This document shows, one piece after another, positions 36,895 through 46,088 of a stretch of 64,000 nt of DNA; position 1 is the first letter of the stretch, and each line of letters opens with the position of its first letter. Below the pieces are notes generated by a model, which ran no database searches, was not told the origin of the DNA, and saw nothing but the letters and a program-made list of their open reading frames with translations. This stretch comes from Ktedonospora formicarum (GTDB lineage: Bacteria; Chloroflexota; Ktedonobacteria; Ktedonobacterales; Ktedonobacteraceae): contig NZ_BNJF01000001.1 of NCBI RefSeq assembly GCF_016587355.1, positions 3,687,721-3,751,720 of the forward strand, given 5' to 3'. Position numbers and translations under genes: made by a program.

Positions 36895-38319
36895 ATGACA
36901 ATAACTGTGGAGCAGCAAAAGGCCACAAACGTGCGCCCGCGCGTCGTAGGGAGCAGGACTGAGGTCCCGTTATGGAATGGTGAGCGCGTGCGCTATGTTA
37001 ACCTCGACAGTGCCGCGAGCACGCCGCCGCTAGCGAAAGTGCGCCAGGTGGTCGACGAGTTCGCGTCGTGGTATTCGAGTGTGCATCGAGGCGCGGGCTA
37101 CAAGTCACGTCTCTCTACCTATTTATATGAGAACGCGCGTGACGTTGTGATGCGCTTTGTGGGCACGACGCCCCGGACGCACGTTGTGGTATTTGTGCGC
37201 AACACCACTGAGGCTCTCAACCTACTCGCGCATAGAACATTGTTGGAAGAGGATGAATTGGTGCTGTGTACGAAGATGGAGCACCATTCTAATCTTCTGC
37301 CCTGGTTGCGCAAGCCGCATGAGGTCGTCCAATTGACTGAGGATGGTCGTGTTGATATGGACGATCTGAAGCAGCGTCTTGAGCGGCATAAGGGGAAGGT
37401 TAAACTCGTAACGATCAGCGCGGCCTCCAACGTGACGGGCTTGATGGCTGATATAAAGGCCGTGGCGCGACTGGTTCACGCGCATGGTGCCAAGTTGGCA
37501 GTGGACGCGGCCCAGCTAACCCCTCACCGGGCCCTCTCAATGGGTACGCCAGGAACCGCTGATTGTATCGACGTAGTTGCCTTCTCTGGTCATAAGCTCT
37601 ATGCGCCTTATGGGGCGGGTGCGTTGGTGGTTCCTGCGACCCTCTTCGCTGATGGTGATCCGATGCTGGTCGGTGGTGGTACTGCTTGTCTGGTTACCAG
37701 TTCTGGGGTTAAGTGGGCCACAGGTTCAGACCTGGAAGAGGCGGGGTCACCTAACGTTGTCGGTGTTGTCGCCATGGCTGCCGCGCTGGAAGAGTTAATG
37801 CGCTATGGTATGGACCAGGTCGCGAAGCATGAGCGCGAACTGACGCGCTATGCTGTGCGTCGTCTGCGAACGGTTCCGGGTCTCAGGCTCTTTGGCCCCA
37901 CCTGGGATTCCATGCTTACAGGTGGCGAAGATCGTCTCGGGGTCTTCTGTTTCACCATTGATGGACAGCCCTATGAGAAGGTCGCAGCCGTACTCGCGAA
38001 CGAATGGGGTGTTGGCGTGCGAAGTGGCTGCTTCTGTGCACATCTCTACGTGTCACACCTGCTAGGCGTCTCGGATGAGGATGCCGCCGATTCCCGCGAA
38101 CGTCTGATCTCTGGTTTGCCAGTGGATCTACCGGGCATGGTTCGAGCTAGCCTGGGTCTGGCGAATTCAAAGAGCGATATTGACCGTCTTGTGAGTGGCT
38201 TGCAGGCCATCACGCGCGGCGAGATACGCGCGCAGTATGAGCACAATGAGCATGGCGACCTGGAGCCGGTTGGTGACCAGCATCTCTTTGAAGCGCATGG
38301 CGCGAGCTTTATGGCGTAG
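36895..38319 (+). CDS. Class V aminotransferase, SufS/CsdA-like cysteine desulfurase family
   Basis: 474 residues, longer than typical SufS (about 410). PLP-fold landmarks: YVNLDSAASTPP at the N-terminus, HRGAGYKSR, FVRNTTEALNLLA, KMEHHSNLLPW, LAVDAAQLTPHRAL, and the PLP lysine in FSGHKLYAPYGAGAL (near residue 233). Near 380 the sequence VGVRSGCFCAHLYVSHLLGV takes the position of the SufS RxGxxC catalytic cysteine. The C-terminus is extended by about 40 charged residues. It may desulfurate cysteine or act on another amino acid. No suf neighbours are present, so a dedicated sulfur donor or biosynthetic role is open. Confidence 0.8.
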   Translation: MTITVEQQKATNVRPRVVGSRTEVPLWNGERVRYVNLDSAASTPPLAKVRQVVDEFASWYSSVHRGAGYKSRLSTYLYENARDVVMRFVGTTPRTHVVVFVRNTTEALNLLAHRTLLEEDELVLCTKMEHHSNLLPWLRKPHEVVQLTEDGRVDMDDLKQRLERHKGKVKLVTISAASNVTGLMADIKAVARLVHAHGAKLAVDAAQLTPHRALSMGTPGTADCIDVVAFSGHKLYAPYGAGALVVPATLFADGDPMLVGGGTACLVTSSGVKWATGSDLEEAGSPNVVGVVAMAAALEELMRYGMDQVAKHERELTRYAVRRLRTVPGLRLFGPTWDSMLTGGEDRLGVFCFTIDGQPYEKVAAVLANEWGVGVRSGCFCAHLYVSHLLGVSDEDAADSRERLISGLPVDLPGMVRASLGLANSKSDIDRLVSGLQAITRGEIRAQYEHNEHGDLEPVGDQHLFEAHGASFMA

Positions 38320-38370
38320 ATAAATAGGATGCGCGCCGGGACAGCAGCGCCGCTGCCCGGTCATGCCTTC

Positions 38371-40484
38371 TTATTTCTCGGAACTATCATCTGGGCGAGC
38401 AAGAGTGCTTGTGTTGTTGTACTGGTCCACAATTATCACCTGACGATTGTCGTCTTGCCATCGCACTGCCAGGATATTGACATATGGCACGAAGGTTGGG
38501 GTAGAATGCACGAGATCCCAGAATGTAATGCCATCATCGCCCAAAGCCGCCAGATATTTGCCGTTAGACGACCATGCTAGATCGGATAGGGAAGAAGGAC
38601 TCTTCGGTTCAAGATCAGCCCGCTTATTTGTAAATGGACTCCAGAGCACAATGTGTCCATAGTCTGAGGTGATGGCAAGTTGTTTCCCATCAGGAGACCA
38701 GCGTAGCTTTGCCCCATCTCTTCCAGATTTGTCTGAGCTATAGGTATAGCGGGGCTTGTCAGGTGCTTTGTTGTCCCAGATCTGAACATCACCTTCATTG
38801 GAGCCGACAGCAAGGTAGCGACTGTCGGGTGACCAGTCAAGTGAGGTGACGCGACCATGTAACCCCATATACTGCTCGCTGGAATTGCCGTTTGTGATCT
38901 CAATGATTTGAAGCCTTCCGCTGTAGCTCTGGTCTTGCGCGCTAACTTGTCCGTGGGCCAGATATTTGCCATCAGGAGACCAGGCGAGATAGGAGATGAG
39001 CGGCATTGCAGGTGTGCCAGTGTAAGGAATGGTCTGTGACCTGTCACGATGATTCAGATCCCAGATATGGATATTGCCCATACTATCAGCAAGCGCGAAG
39101 CGACTACTCTCAGGCGACCATGTGGGCTTGCTTTGGGAGAGGTGATCTCCCTGTGATATCCAGCCTTTCAAGTCATTTCGTTGCGTGACAACCTTCATTG
39201 TGCTCTCTGAAAGGAGCACATAGCTATTTCCATCAGGCGCAAATACGCCAGTCTGAAAGACTCCTGCCCGTATTGTAGGGGGACCGCCCTTCTTAAACTG
39301 TCTATTAAGCGATGAGAAGAATTGTTGGGTGCTACCAACGAACGTTCCCCCACAATGGCGACGGCGCTCAAGGTCAGACCTGCAACGACGACGCGCCGAC
39401 CCATCTGTCCGGGAGCCACCTGTCTCTGGACCTGCTTCTGAGCTTGAATTTGCCCTTGCCGCTGACTTCCCGCGCTAACAGTAGGTGGTAGCGATATGGG
39501 CTGCGGACTGGCCAGGCGTCTCGTAGAACGATTAGGAGGGCGGATACCCTGCAAGGAGGCTATTGCGTGCAATTCGTTAGCGACCTCGGCAATGGAGGCC
39601 GGGCGTGCCAGTGGGTCGAGAGCAACCATGCGTTGGATCAGCGCGACCAGTTCATTAATGCCAGCGGGTCCATAGCCCTGAAGCGAGTCGAATTGGAAGG
39701 GCGTCTCCGCTGGGTCCTGCCCTGAAAGCAGGTGATGGAGCAGAGCTCCCAGGCTGTATACGTCCGAGGTAGGTGTGGTCTGGGCTTTCCCATATTGCTC
39801 AGGTGCGGCATAGCCAGGAGAGCCGAAAGGCATAGTATCGCGCTGTTGACCAGGCTTGAAGTGACGAGCGATACCAAAGTCAATCAAATAGAGTTCGCCA
39901 GTCGGGGTACGCATGATGTTGGCGGGTTTGAGATCACGGAAGACAATCGGCGGGTGACGAGTGTGCAAATAGGTCAGCACATCACAAAGCTGGAAGGCGA
40001 TATCAAAGATATCAGCGAAGGCGAGCTGAGGGAAGGAGGCTGGTGTGGTCGCATCAGATGGGCGTGGCTGACGCTCTAAATACATCTCTAGCGTTTCACC
40101 TTCGATGAAATCTAGCAGCAGATACCAGTGCTCTGGATCGGTAAAGTGGTCGTGAACGCGTGGAAGATGCGTATGTTTGAGTTGTGAGAGTAGAGCAACC
40201 TCGCGATTAAAGGCGTCGGTGGCCTCAATGGCTTGTTGAGGCGAGAGGGTACGCAAGTTAATCTGCTTGAGAGCACGTAGCGCGTCGTTCTGCTGTGTAT
40301 CAGCAACCTTATAGACAGCGCCAAAGCCCCCAGAGCCAACCTGATCCAGAATGCGATAGCGCTTGCCAATCAGAAATGCCCCCTCTTCCTGAGGCTGGAG
40401 TGGCTGCTGACAGGCGAAGCATGTGGTCTCTGTACCAGGGTTAGCCGCGCCACAATGCGCGCAATAAGCGGTTTGAGAAGACAT
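38371..40484 (-). CDS. Zinc-ribbon Ser/Thr protein kinase with membrane anchor and WD40 repeats, frameshifted in this sequence
   Basis: A C5 run at 39347-39351 (minus-strand G5) breaks the frame; G6 gives AIVGGTFVGSTQQFFSS and one 704-residue protein. Residues 8-26 form a zinc ribbon (CAHCGAAN...CFACQQPL). The kinase has GSGGFGAVYKV, the Lys in ALKQIN, FRDLKPANIM (HRD replaced by FRD), DFG in LIDFGIARHF and SPGYAAPEQYG. A linker rich in Gln and Pro precedes one membrane helix (VVVAGLTLSAVAIVGG), and about six WD40 repeats follow, presumably outside the membrane. ATG at 40484 with AAAGGA upstream. A receptor-like kinase reading external signals is inferred. Confidence 0.85.
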
Positions 40485-40637
40485 TACAAGTGTATCCTTT
40501 TGTCGCCGAACCAGGGCGACCCGAACCCGGACCTACATTGGAAGACAACTCTCTAAACCTGACTGTGTTGGTAATATTACTACTACTATAGACGTTTGTG
40601 TATAGTTTTTGTTGCACTACATGGGATTTGGTGACAA

Positions 40638-41309
40638 ATGCGAGAAGATCATAGTGATTTGCGACAATCGCTTCAGCATGTTTATTGGTTAGGAGGTTCG
40701 CCATGCGCGGGCAAAAGTTCCACAGCTGACTTCCTGGTCTCACGTTATGGTTGGCGACTCTATCGCTGTGATGATGCTTATTATGAGCATTGCCAGGCGC
40801 CAGACCCGGAGCGAGACTCACTACTCTATCGCTTGAGTCGTTTGGCGCATGACGCGCTCTGGTTGGAGCGTAGCGTAGAGCAACAGGTGCGCGAAGAATA
40901 TGCGTTATACCTGGAGGAATGGAACTGGATCGTGCGTGACTTGCAAGCTCTTCCTCGGGATCGCCCAATCCTTGTTGAGGGTGCAGCTCTTCTACCTGAA
41001 CTGGTTGAGCCGCTATTGAATGTCAGGTCCAGGGCGCTCTGGATGATACCCACAGGCGAGTTTCAGCGCTATCACTATTCCCAGCGTACCTGGGCCTGGG
41101 ATGCCGTGCGTGGTTGCAGCGATCCAGCACGGGCCTTCGAGAACTGGATGCAGCGCGATATTTGCTTCGCGCGCACTATAGAAGCCGAGGCTCGTCGACG
41201 CGGCTTGAAGGTGCTGATGGTAGATGGAGCGCGCACGTTACCAGAGAGCATGGCTTACGTTGAACGGCTGTTATGTGGGGAGGGTGAGGCAAATGCCTCT
41301 GCTTATTGA
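40638..41309 (+). CDS. P-loop kinase-like protein, function unknown
   Basis: 223 residues, soluble. Walker A GGSPCAGKSS near residue 20 is followed by FLVSRYGWRLYRCDDAYYEH, in the style of nucleoside or shikimate-type kinases where an Asp follows the P-loop strand. A second strand RPILVEGAALLPELV fits Walker B, and an Arg-rich lid-like region (FARTIEAEARRRGLKVLMVDGA) follows. The architecture suggests a small-molecule kinase of the AAA_33/adenylate-kinase group. No neighbour hints at a substrate. Divergent from the Ser/Thr kinase with a 153-nt gap. Confidence 0.6.
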   Translation: MREDHSDLRQSLQHVYWLGGSPCAGKSSTADFLVSRYGWRLYRCDDAYYEHCQAPDPERDSLLYRLSRLAHDALWLERSVEQQVREEYALYLEEWNWIVRDLQALPRDRPILVEGAALLPELVEPLLNVRSRALWMIPTGEFQRYHYSQRTWAWDAVRGCSDPARAFENWMQRDICFARTIEAEARRRGLKVLMVDGARTLPESMAYVERLLCGEGEANASAY

Positions 41310-41526
41310 GGACTTAGTACTTGTGGAGCAGTAAAAAAGAAACATGCACTATGTGCAAATGGTACTGGTAGTGTAGCCATTCTCCAGGGGGTATGCGATT
41401 GTATGTAGGAAGAGGAGGCATATGTACGACTCCCGCGAATTCTTTGTTGATCTGGAATAGTATCTGCTAACCTGATCGACTTCTTGTAATAGTGCGAGAT
41501 ATGCAGCTTAGAAAGCGGAAGGTGAA

Positions 41527-42066
41527 ATGTCACGTTTTGAAGTATTTATGCGTCACTATATCAGTACACGTGTGGGAAAGGCTGTGGGCGGTGGTATTAT
41601 ACTCGGATTTGGCGTGTTGATATTTCTGGGTCAGCAATCCCTGGGTGTCTTTGTGGGCGCGATAGGCCTCATTGTCTTGATCTGGTCGTTACTGGCTGAG
41701 CCGAGCGAGCCAGACGACGAGGCTGCTGATTCATCGCCTCAGATGCATCAGCCGAATGTTGTTCAGATGCCAGAGATGCCTGTCGGCCAACAACCCCCTT
41801 CTATCGGGCAGTTTCCTATGCCTTCGGGCCAGTTACCGTTTTCCGCGCCCCAGGCTGGAATAGATTATAGTCAGCCACAGTACGTCGCGTCTGGCAACAA
41901 TCCTCAGGCCGCACAGCCAGCCAGTGTATTCCTTTCTGATGGGTATATGGGCTCACAGCGTCAAGGCCATGATGCGTCTCGGTCACAGGGGCTATTCGCA
42001 CGATATGGTCACACATCCGCCCCACAGGCCGGAGCATATATGCAACAAGATCGGTATGGACAATAG
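41527..42066 (+). CDS. Membrane protein with Gln/Pro-rich tail
   Basis: 179 residues. Begins MSRFEVFMRHYISTRVGKAVGG, then two membrane helices (GIILGFGVLIFL and GVFVGAIGLIVLIWSLL). The rest (from about 65) is a hydrophilic, low-complexity tail rich in Pro, Gln, Met, Ser and Tyr (QLPFSAPQAGIDYSQPQYV). The RxxxxxYxxxRxGKxxGG start resembles the next gene at 42347, which suggests a duplication. Ribosome site GCGGAAGG upstream. Function unknown. Confidence 0.7.
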   Translation: MSRFEVFMRHYISTRVGKAVGGGIILGFGVLIFLGQQSLGVFVGAIGLIVLIWSLLAEPSEPDDEAADSSPQMHQPNVVQMPEMPVGQQPPSIGQFPMPSGQLPFSAPQAGIDYSQPQYVASGNNPQAAQPASVFLSDGYMGSQRQGHDASRSQGLFARYGHTSAPQAGAYMQQDRYGQ

Positions 42067-42346
42067 TTGAGAGCGCTAGGTCATCGCAAGGAAATAAGGG
42101 TTGGGACTTGTAAACATGTGGATATATTGGCAAGCGTTCATTGCAGTATAGTTACCATTGTCTCTCCAGGGAGTTGTAATAGATAATAAGATAGAAGGAA
42201 TCGAATTAGTCTCTCCCTGTTATTCGCATCCCGCGTTTATAGTATTTGTCGTGAAGCATGCCAATGTTTCCTATGTGGTGTGTAGGGGCGAGAGATGCTG
42301 AGGGAAAGTGGCGGGCAATTATAACTGACAAGCAAAGGAAGGCAAC

Positions 42347-42904
42347 ATGCGTTTTATTATCTGGCTAGTGTATCGTTACGCAGGCAAACGCGCGGGACGT
42401 ATTGTTTCGGGCAGTTTCTCTGCTTTTCTCGGACTTATCGCGATTCTCTTGGGAATTTTGGGGGGGAGCGAGGCTATCTTCCTGGCTCTCTTTGGTCTTG
42501 CACTACTGGCCCTTGGCATCTTTTTTATTGTCCTGGGCATTCGTGATCAGAGTGGAAAGGGTTATAGCGCCCGCAATGCCTCTGCTCCCCAGTATGGACA
42601 ACAACCCCAGTATGGACAGCCCCAGTACGGACAGCAGCAGCAATATGGACAACCTCAGTATGGTCAGCAGCAGCAATATGGACAACCTCAGTATGGTCAG
42701 CAGCAGCAATATGGACAACCTCAGTATGGTCAGCAGCCCCCATATGGGCAGCCCCAGCAATATGGACAACCTCAGTATGGCCAGCAGCAGCCATATGGAC
42801 AGTCGCCATATGGGCAGCAGCAGGCGTATGGTCAGCAGCCCCAGTATCCGGCGGAGAATAGCCCCTATGGGCAACCATATCAGCAGCCGCCTCAATCCTA
42901 TTAA
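42347..42904 (+). CDS. Membrane protein with YGQ-repeat tail
   Basis: 185 residues. Begins [20 protein letters not shown], then two membrane helices ([14 protein letters not shown] and [20 protein letters not shown]). From about residue 80 to the end comes a tail of PQYGQ-type repeats ([11 protein letters not shown] and variants), a Gln/Tyr-rich prion-like sequence. Paralogous in layout to the 41527 gene. AAGGAAGG precedes the ATG. Tails like this often phase-separate or bind partners by many weak contacts; whether this one does is unknown. Confidence 0.75.
   Translation: MRFIIWLVYRYAGKRAGRIVSGSFSAFLGLIAILLGILGGSEAIFLALFGLALLALGIFFIVLGIRDQSGKGYSARNASAPQYGQQPQYGQPQYGQQQQYGQPQYGQQQQYGQPQYGQQQQYGQPQYGQQPPYGQPQQYGQPQYGQQQPYGQSPYGQQQAYGQQPQYPAENSPYGQPYQQPPQSY
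42632..42730 (+). repeat. Three perfect 33-nt tandem repeats inside the YGQ gene
   Basis: Three identical consecutive copies of a 33-nt unit (42632-42664, 42665-42697, 42698-42730) encode 11 residues each of [11 protein letters not shown] type. Degenerate units continue on both sides. Perfect identity points to recent slippage or unequal crossover, so copy number likely varies between strains. Confidence 0.9.
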
Positions 42905-42928
42905 GGTTCGCCTGCTGCTTTGGTAAAT

Positions 42929-42985
42929 AAAGAAAGAGCTATATCCGGCATAGATTCAGTGCCTGCCGGGTGTGGCTCTTTCTTT
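42929..42985. terminator. Bidirectional terminator between convergent genes
   Basis: Arms AAAGAAAGAGC / GCTCTTTCTTT with an inner CCGGCA/TGCCGG stem. Flanking A and T runs suit termination in both directions. Its right edge overlaps the stop codon of the minus-strand gene. Confidence 0.7.
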
Positions 42986-43550
42986 ACATTGTAGGGTAAT
43001 GGGTCTGTGGCTGTTCTTGCTGGTCAGAGGATGAGGTTGAGGGGTAGGGATAGGAATAGTTTCGCTCTTCTTCTTTATAGGCCGTTCGTTCAGACTGCTT
43101 CGCCTGATATCCCTCAGCGTATGCCCTTTGAGGGGTGGCTTGTTGTGGAGCCTGGTAATAAGTAGATCTTCTATCGGGCTGAAAGAGGTGTTGCCCACGT
43201 AGGAAGGTCAGGATGCCGCGCGTGTTAGTTCCTATCAAAATAGTTATACCGATAGGAGCAAAGAGCCAGGCGCAAGCCAGAAAGCTTACGAACTGACCTA
43301 CTGCGATAGCGAAGCCAATGCCAGCGACCCAGGTTGCGACATAAAGAAAGGCATAGAAGGCCGTAGCACGCCGTGTCGCGGCTCCCATAAGGAGTGTTCC
43401 TAGTGTCAGATAGAGTGTCACAAAGCTGGTGGCAAGTATAAGAGGTAGGAGTGAGGCGACCAGGGATGCTAGAGGAATGCCGATCAGGACGAGCGCGCAG
43501 ACAATAAGGAATGCACGAAATGAACGATAGCGACGTACTGGAAACGACAT
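42984..43550 (-). CDS. Membrane protein with Gln/Tyr/Ser-rich tail
   Basis: 188 residues. A basic start (MSFPVRRYRSFRAF) precedes four membrane helices (LIVCALVLIGIPLASLVA, LILATSFVTLYLTLGTLL, AFLYVATWVAGIGFAIAVG, FLACAWLFAPIGITIL), and then a hydrophilic tail from about residue 125 with YYQAPQQATPQ and SYPYPSTSSSDQQEQPQTH. The ATG at 43550 has AGGAGA at 6 nt; the frame open to 43718 has none. The third consecutive gene encoding helices plus a Q/Y-rich tail, though not an obvious paralogue of the first two. Function unknown. Confidence 0.7.
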   Translation of the reverse strand: MSFPVRRYRSFRAFLIVCALVLIGIPLASLVASLLPLILATSFVTLYLTLGTLLMGAATRRATAFYAFLYVATWVAGIGFAIAVGQFVSFLACAWLFAPIGITILIGTNTRGILTFLRGQHLFQPDRRSTYYQAPQQATPQRAYAEGYQAKQSERTAYKEEERNYSYPYPSTSSSDQQEQPQTHYPTM

Positions 43551-43837
43551 AACGCTTCTCCTGCTCTTTCTTCTGTGAAAACCTGAGCATGTTCCGGTTC
43601 GCAGATGATCTGATGTCTGCTGAATTAAGATACCAAAGGACTGAAATCTCCATGCATATAGAGTATACGATATTGGCAGGGCGAGGTTAGATGGCTTGGT
43701 ATAGGTCAATTGACCCATGGTGCGTAGGAGAAAAGGGAGATATACTTTGATATAGCGCGCAATAATACGTCTGTATCATTGTGTATCAAATTGATTTGGT
43801 ATCATATGAAAATTTGTCTCTAGAGGAGTGTACCTCT

Positions 43838-44230
43838 ATGTCGGGATATGTGTTATCGACTGGCCCACTCAAGCGCCTGTGGGACTCATCCCGGTTCCAT
43901 ACTGTACTCAACGTGTTCATGGCCTGTATGGTTGGCGCGGGACTGTGGTTGCCAGTGCTAGGACTCTGGCAAGGGTTCTTCTATGCGCCCGCGCTACGTG
44001 CCACGAATCACGCGCTTGCTGAACAAGTCTATAGCGATGCTATCGGTCTGACGCTCTTTCCTTTGATCGCTGACTTCTTTGTCTTCTTAACCGTTGGTGT
44101 GCTTATGACTGCGCATTGTCGTACACGTGCTGAGCGGATTGCCTATCGCTTGATGGTAGGCTTTGCCATTTGTGTGCCTGCTCTCGTCTTTGTCTTGCTT
44201 ATATTGTTTGCGTTTCGGGCAGGTATGTAG
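43838..44230 (+). CDS. Small integral membrane protein
   Basis: 130 residues with three hydrophobic segments (VLNVFMACMVGAGLWLPVLGL, LTLFPLIADFFVFLTVGVLM, LMVGFAICVPALVFVLLILF). No recognisable family or catalytic residues. GAGGAG precedes the ATG at 43838; an upstream in-frame ATG at 43781 lacks a site. Convergent with the lipoprotein gene, with 2 nt between stops. Confidence 0.65.
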   Translation: MSGYVLSTGPLKRLWDSSRFHTVLNVFMACMVGAGLWLPVLGLWQGFFYAPALRATNHALAEQVYSDAIGLTLFPLIADFFVFLTVGVLMTAHCRTRAERIAYRLMVGFAICVPALVFVLLILFAFRAGM

Positions 44231-44232
44231 CA

Positions 44233-44793
44233 CTACAAAGAAGGTCTGGTGGGCTTAAGCATCGGGCCTTCTTTGCTATCTTTATAAACAATGGAAACGT
44301 CGCCAACCTTGGTCACGCGTCGTTTCTCATCGTAACTTAGCTTTGATGGACCAACGTTATTGGCTAACCCCTGGCTGTTATAGGTCACGTCCTCCTCACC
44401 AATCTTGGCGACACGTTGTGGATAGTCTTTATCGTGGGTGATCTTTGTGGTTCCGATGCTTTCGATGAGGCCTTGATTATAGCTAATGGGCTTCTCGCCG
44501 AAGCGTGTAATGCGCCCCTCGGAGTCATAGGTGATCTTCATTGAGCCAACATTTGTCAAGCGCCCCTTGGTGTACCCCACTGGCTCATGATCAATTGTCT
44601 TCATGTTGTACCGTACCAGGCGTAATGCGAGGAGGTATGCGACTGCTGTGTTGACATCGGTAATGGGCTTGCCATTAGATTCTTGGATGCCAGTTGCTTC
44701 TGTGTTGGTGCTGTTCCCGCAGGCGCTTATGGGGATGAGCAAGGTACAGGATAGTAGAACAGACAATGCCATGTACGAAAGGATCTTCCACAT
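44233..44793 (-). CDS. Lipoprotein with YD/RHS-like short repeats
   Basis: 186 residues. The signal peptide ends at ISAC (lipobox). After a 45-residue helical part come about six degenerate repeats of about 20 residues with the pattern G-R-(I/L)-T-x-(F/V)-G-x-x-x-I-x-Y-(D/N), for example GRLTNVGSMKITYDSEGRI and QGLIESIGTTKITHDKD. This beta-strand/turn rhythm recalls YD/RHS repeats, but the copies are short and no C-terminal toxin or core domain follows. GAAAGGGGGG precedes the ATG. Surface-exposed beta scaffold inferred. The upstream stretch 44794-45117 contains no gene that I can support. Confidence 0.7.
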   Translation of the reverse strand: MWKILSYMALSVLLSCTLLIPISACGNSTNTEATGIQESNGKPITDVNTAVAYLLALRLVRYNMKTIDHEPVGYTKGRLTNVGSMKITYDSEGRITRFGEKPISYNQGLIESIGTTKITHDKDYPQRVAKIGEEDVTYNSQGLANNVGPSKLSYDEKRRVTKVGDVSIVYKDSKEGPMLKPTRPSL

Positions 44794-45117
44794 AGCCCCC
44801 CCTTTCAGTGGTGGTAATATTTTATTTGCTGTATGCTCTTTATATTATGAAGCATTGATCATAACGAGAGGTACTGGAGCGCAAAGACGCGATATTGCAA
44901 GGTAGAGTTTTATATAGGAGTTGAGCTTTAGCCAGCACTTGCCCACTGGCCTGATCGTTATGTACGCTGCTCTAAAGCATAGGCATTATGTTCCATAAGT
45001 ATAATTTCATATAGATGAGCGCGCAATCAGTCTGGGCGTGTGCTCGGTTATGGTCATCCTGGCTTATCCCTCCTCATCGTTGGTTGTTTGTTGTATGTGT
45101 GGAAAGGGATGTGTGTG

Positions 45118-46026
45118 ATGTCTTTACAATTTATCTTTGATCGAAATCTCTCTCCCCTGTTACCGCGTGTAGCAGATTTCCTTCACGCTTCACTGTCTAC
45201 CACCGAAGATGTGCGCCGCCTTATGGAGCAAGAACAATTTCTGCATAGCCTATGGAGTGGAGGCCCACTCCCCTCTGTTTTGGACGCGAGCATGATGCGC
45301 CATGTACTGGATATTGGATGTGGCGCGGGAACATGGCTACAAAGTATGGCCTCTTTTTACCCCTCCCTGTATCTATCTGGTATTGACCGGGATGAGGCCG
45401 CTATTGAAGCTGCACGTGTTTTGAATGCCTTCAATAGTAGAGTTCGACTTCAGGTGCGGAACCTCGCTTGTGGAGAGATTGGCAACTATGTTGTGGCTGG
45501 TTATGACCTGGTGCATGTGCGTTTTATGGCGGGTGAGATGACTCCTCGCCAGTATGCCACTCTCTTACGGGAGGCTGTGTGCTCTTGCCGCCCCGGTGGA
45601 CAGGTTATGGTTTGTGAGTTAGAGCTTCCTCTAAGCGATAGCAATGCGCTTACACATCTAATGCGCCTCTGGCAATTGGTGCTTGAACATGAGAAGCGAG
45701 CCTTTACATCTCAGATCCCAAATCAGCTAGGCATTGTACCATGGGTTCAGCAAACATTGCGATCTGCGAATTGCCATCCGGTGCATGAGGAGATGTTCTA
45801 TGCCCAATGTGCATATGGAGGGGAGGGCTATCTCCATTTCTGCCGTTCGCTAGAGCAGATGATGCAACGCCTCAGACCATTACTCTTGCGTTCAGGAAGT
45901 ATCTCGATGGCCGAATTAGAGGGCCTGGAATGTGAGGTTCGACGCGAGGTTGCCAGCCCGAAGTTTTACGGACTCTGTCCGGTCCATGTGCTGATCTGGC
46001 AGCGCGGTCCTGTCCAGGTTCATTAG
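45118..46026 (+). CDS. Class I SAM-dependent methyltransferase
   Basis: 302 residues. SAM-binding motif I HVLDIGCGAGTWLQSMA near residues 62-78, acidic motif II GIDRDEAAIEAARVLN, motif for strand 4 YDLVHVRFMAGE, and post-motif SCRPGGQVMVCELELP. The C-terminal half is a helical cap probably used for substrate selection. No substrate clue. The ATG at 45118 has GGAAAGGG upstream at 9 nt spacing; other ATGs at 45040 and 45109 are less well placed. Followed by a strong hairpin. Confidence 0.8.
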   Translation: MSLQFIFDRNLSPLLPRVADFLHASLSTTEDVRRLMEQEQFLHSLWSGGPLPSVLDASMMRHVLDIGCGAGTWLQSMASFYPSLYLSGIDRDEAAIEAARVLNAFNSRVRLQVRNLACGEIGNYVVAGYDLVHVRFMAGEMTPRQYATLLREAVCSCRPGGQVMVCELELPLSDSNALTHLMRLWQLVLEHEKRAFTSQIPNQLGIVPWVQQTLRSANCHPVHEEMFYAQCAYGGEGYLHFCRSLEQMMQRLRPLLLRSGSISMAELEGLECEVRREVASPKFYGLCPVHVLIWQRGPVQVH

Positions 46027-46088
46027 TAGCGCCGATGCCCCTATGGTGGCAATCAGAAGGCGCGAGCTTTTCATATGTAGGCATTTAT

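Noticed and set aside
36690..36926. 78-residue minus-strand ORF
   Set aside because: It overlaps the promoter and start of the SufS-like gene, and has no ribosome site or recognisable fold.
21285..40484. Calling the five split genes pseudogenes
   Set aside because: Each needs a single base at a G/C run, and all motifs on both sides are intact. Decay would leave more defects.
42632..42730. Direct repeats as a CRISPR array
   Set aside because: The 33-nt units are contiguous with no spacers, stay in the reading frame of the membrane protein and encode PQYGQ units.
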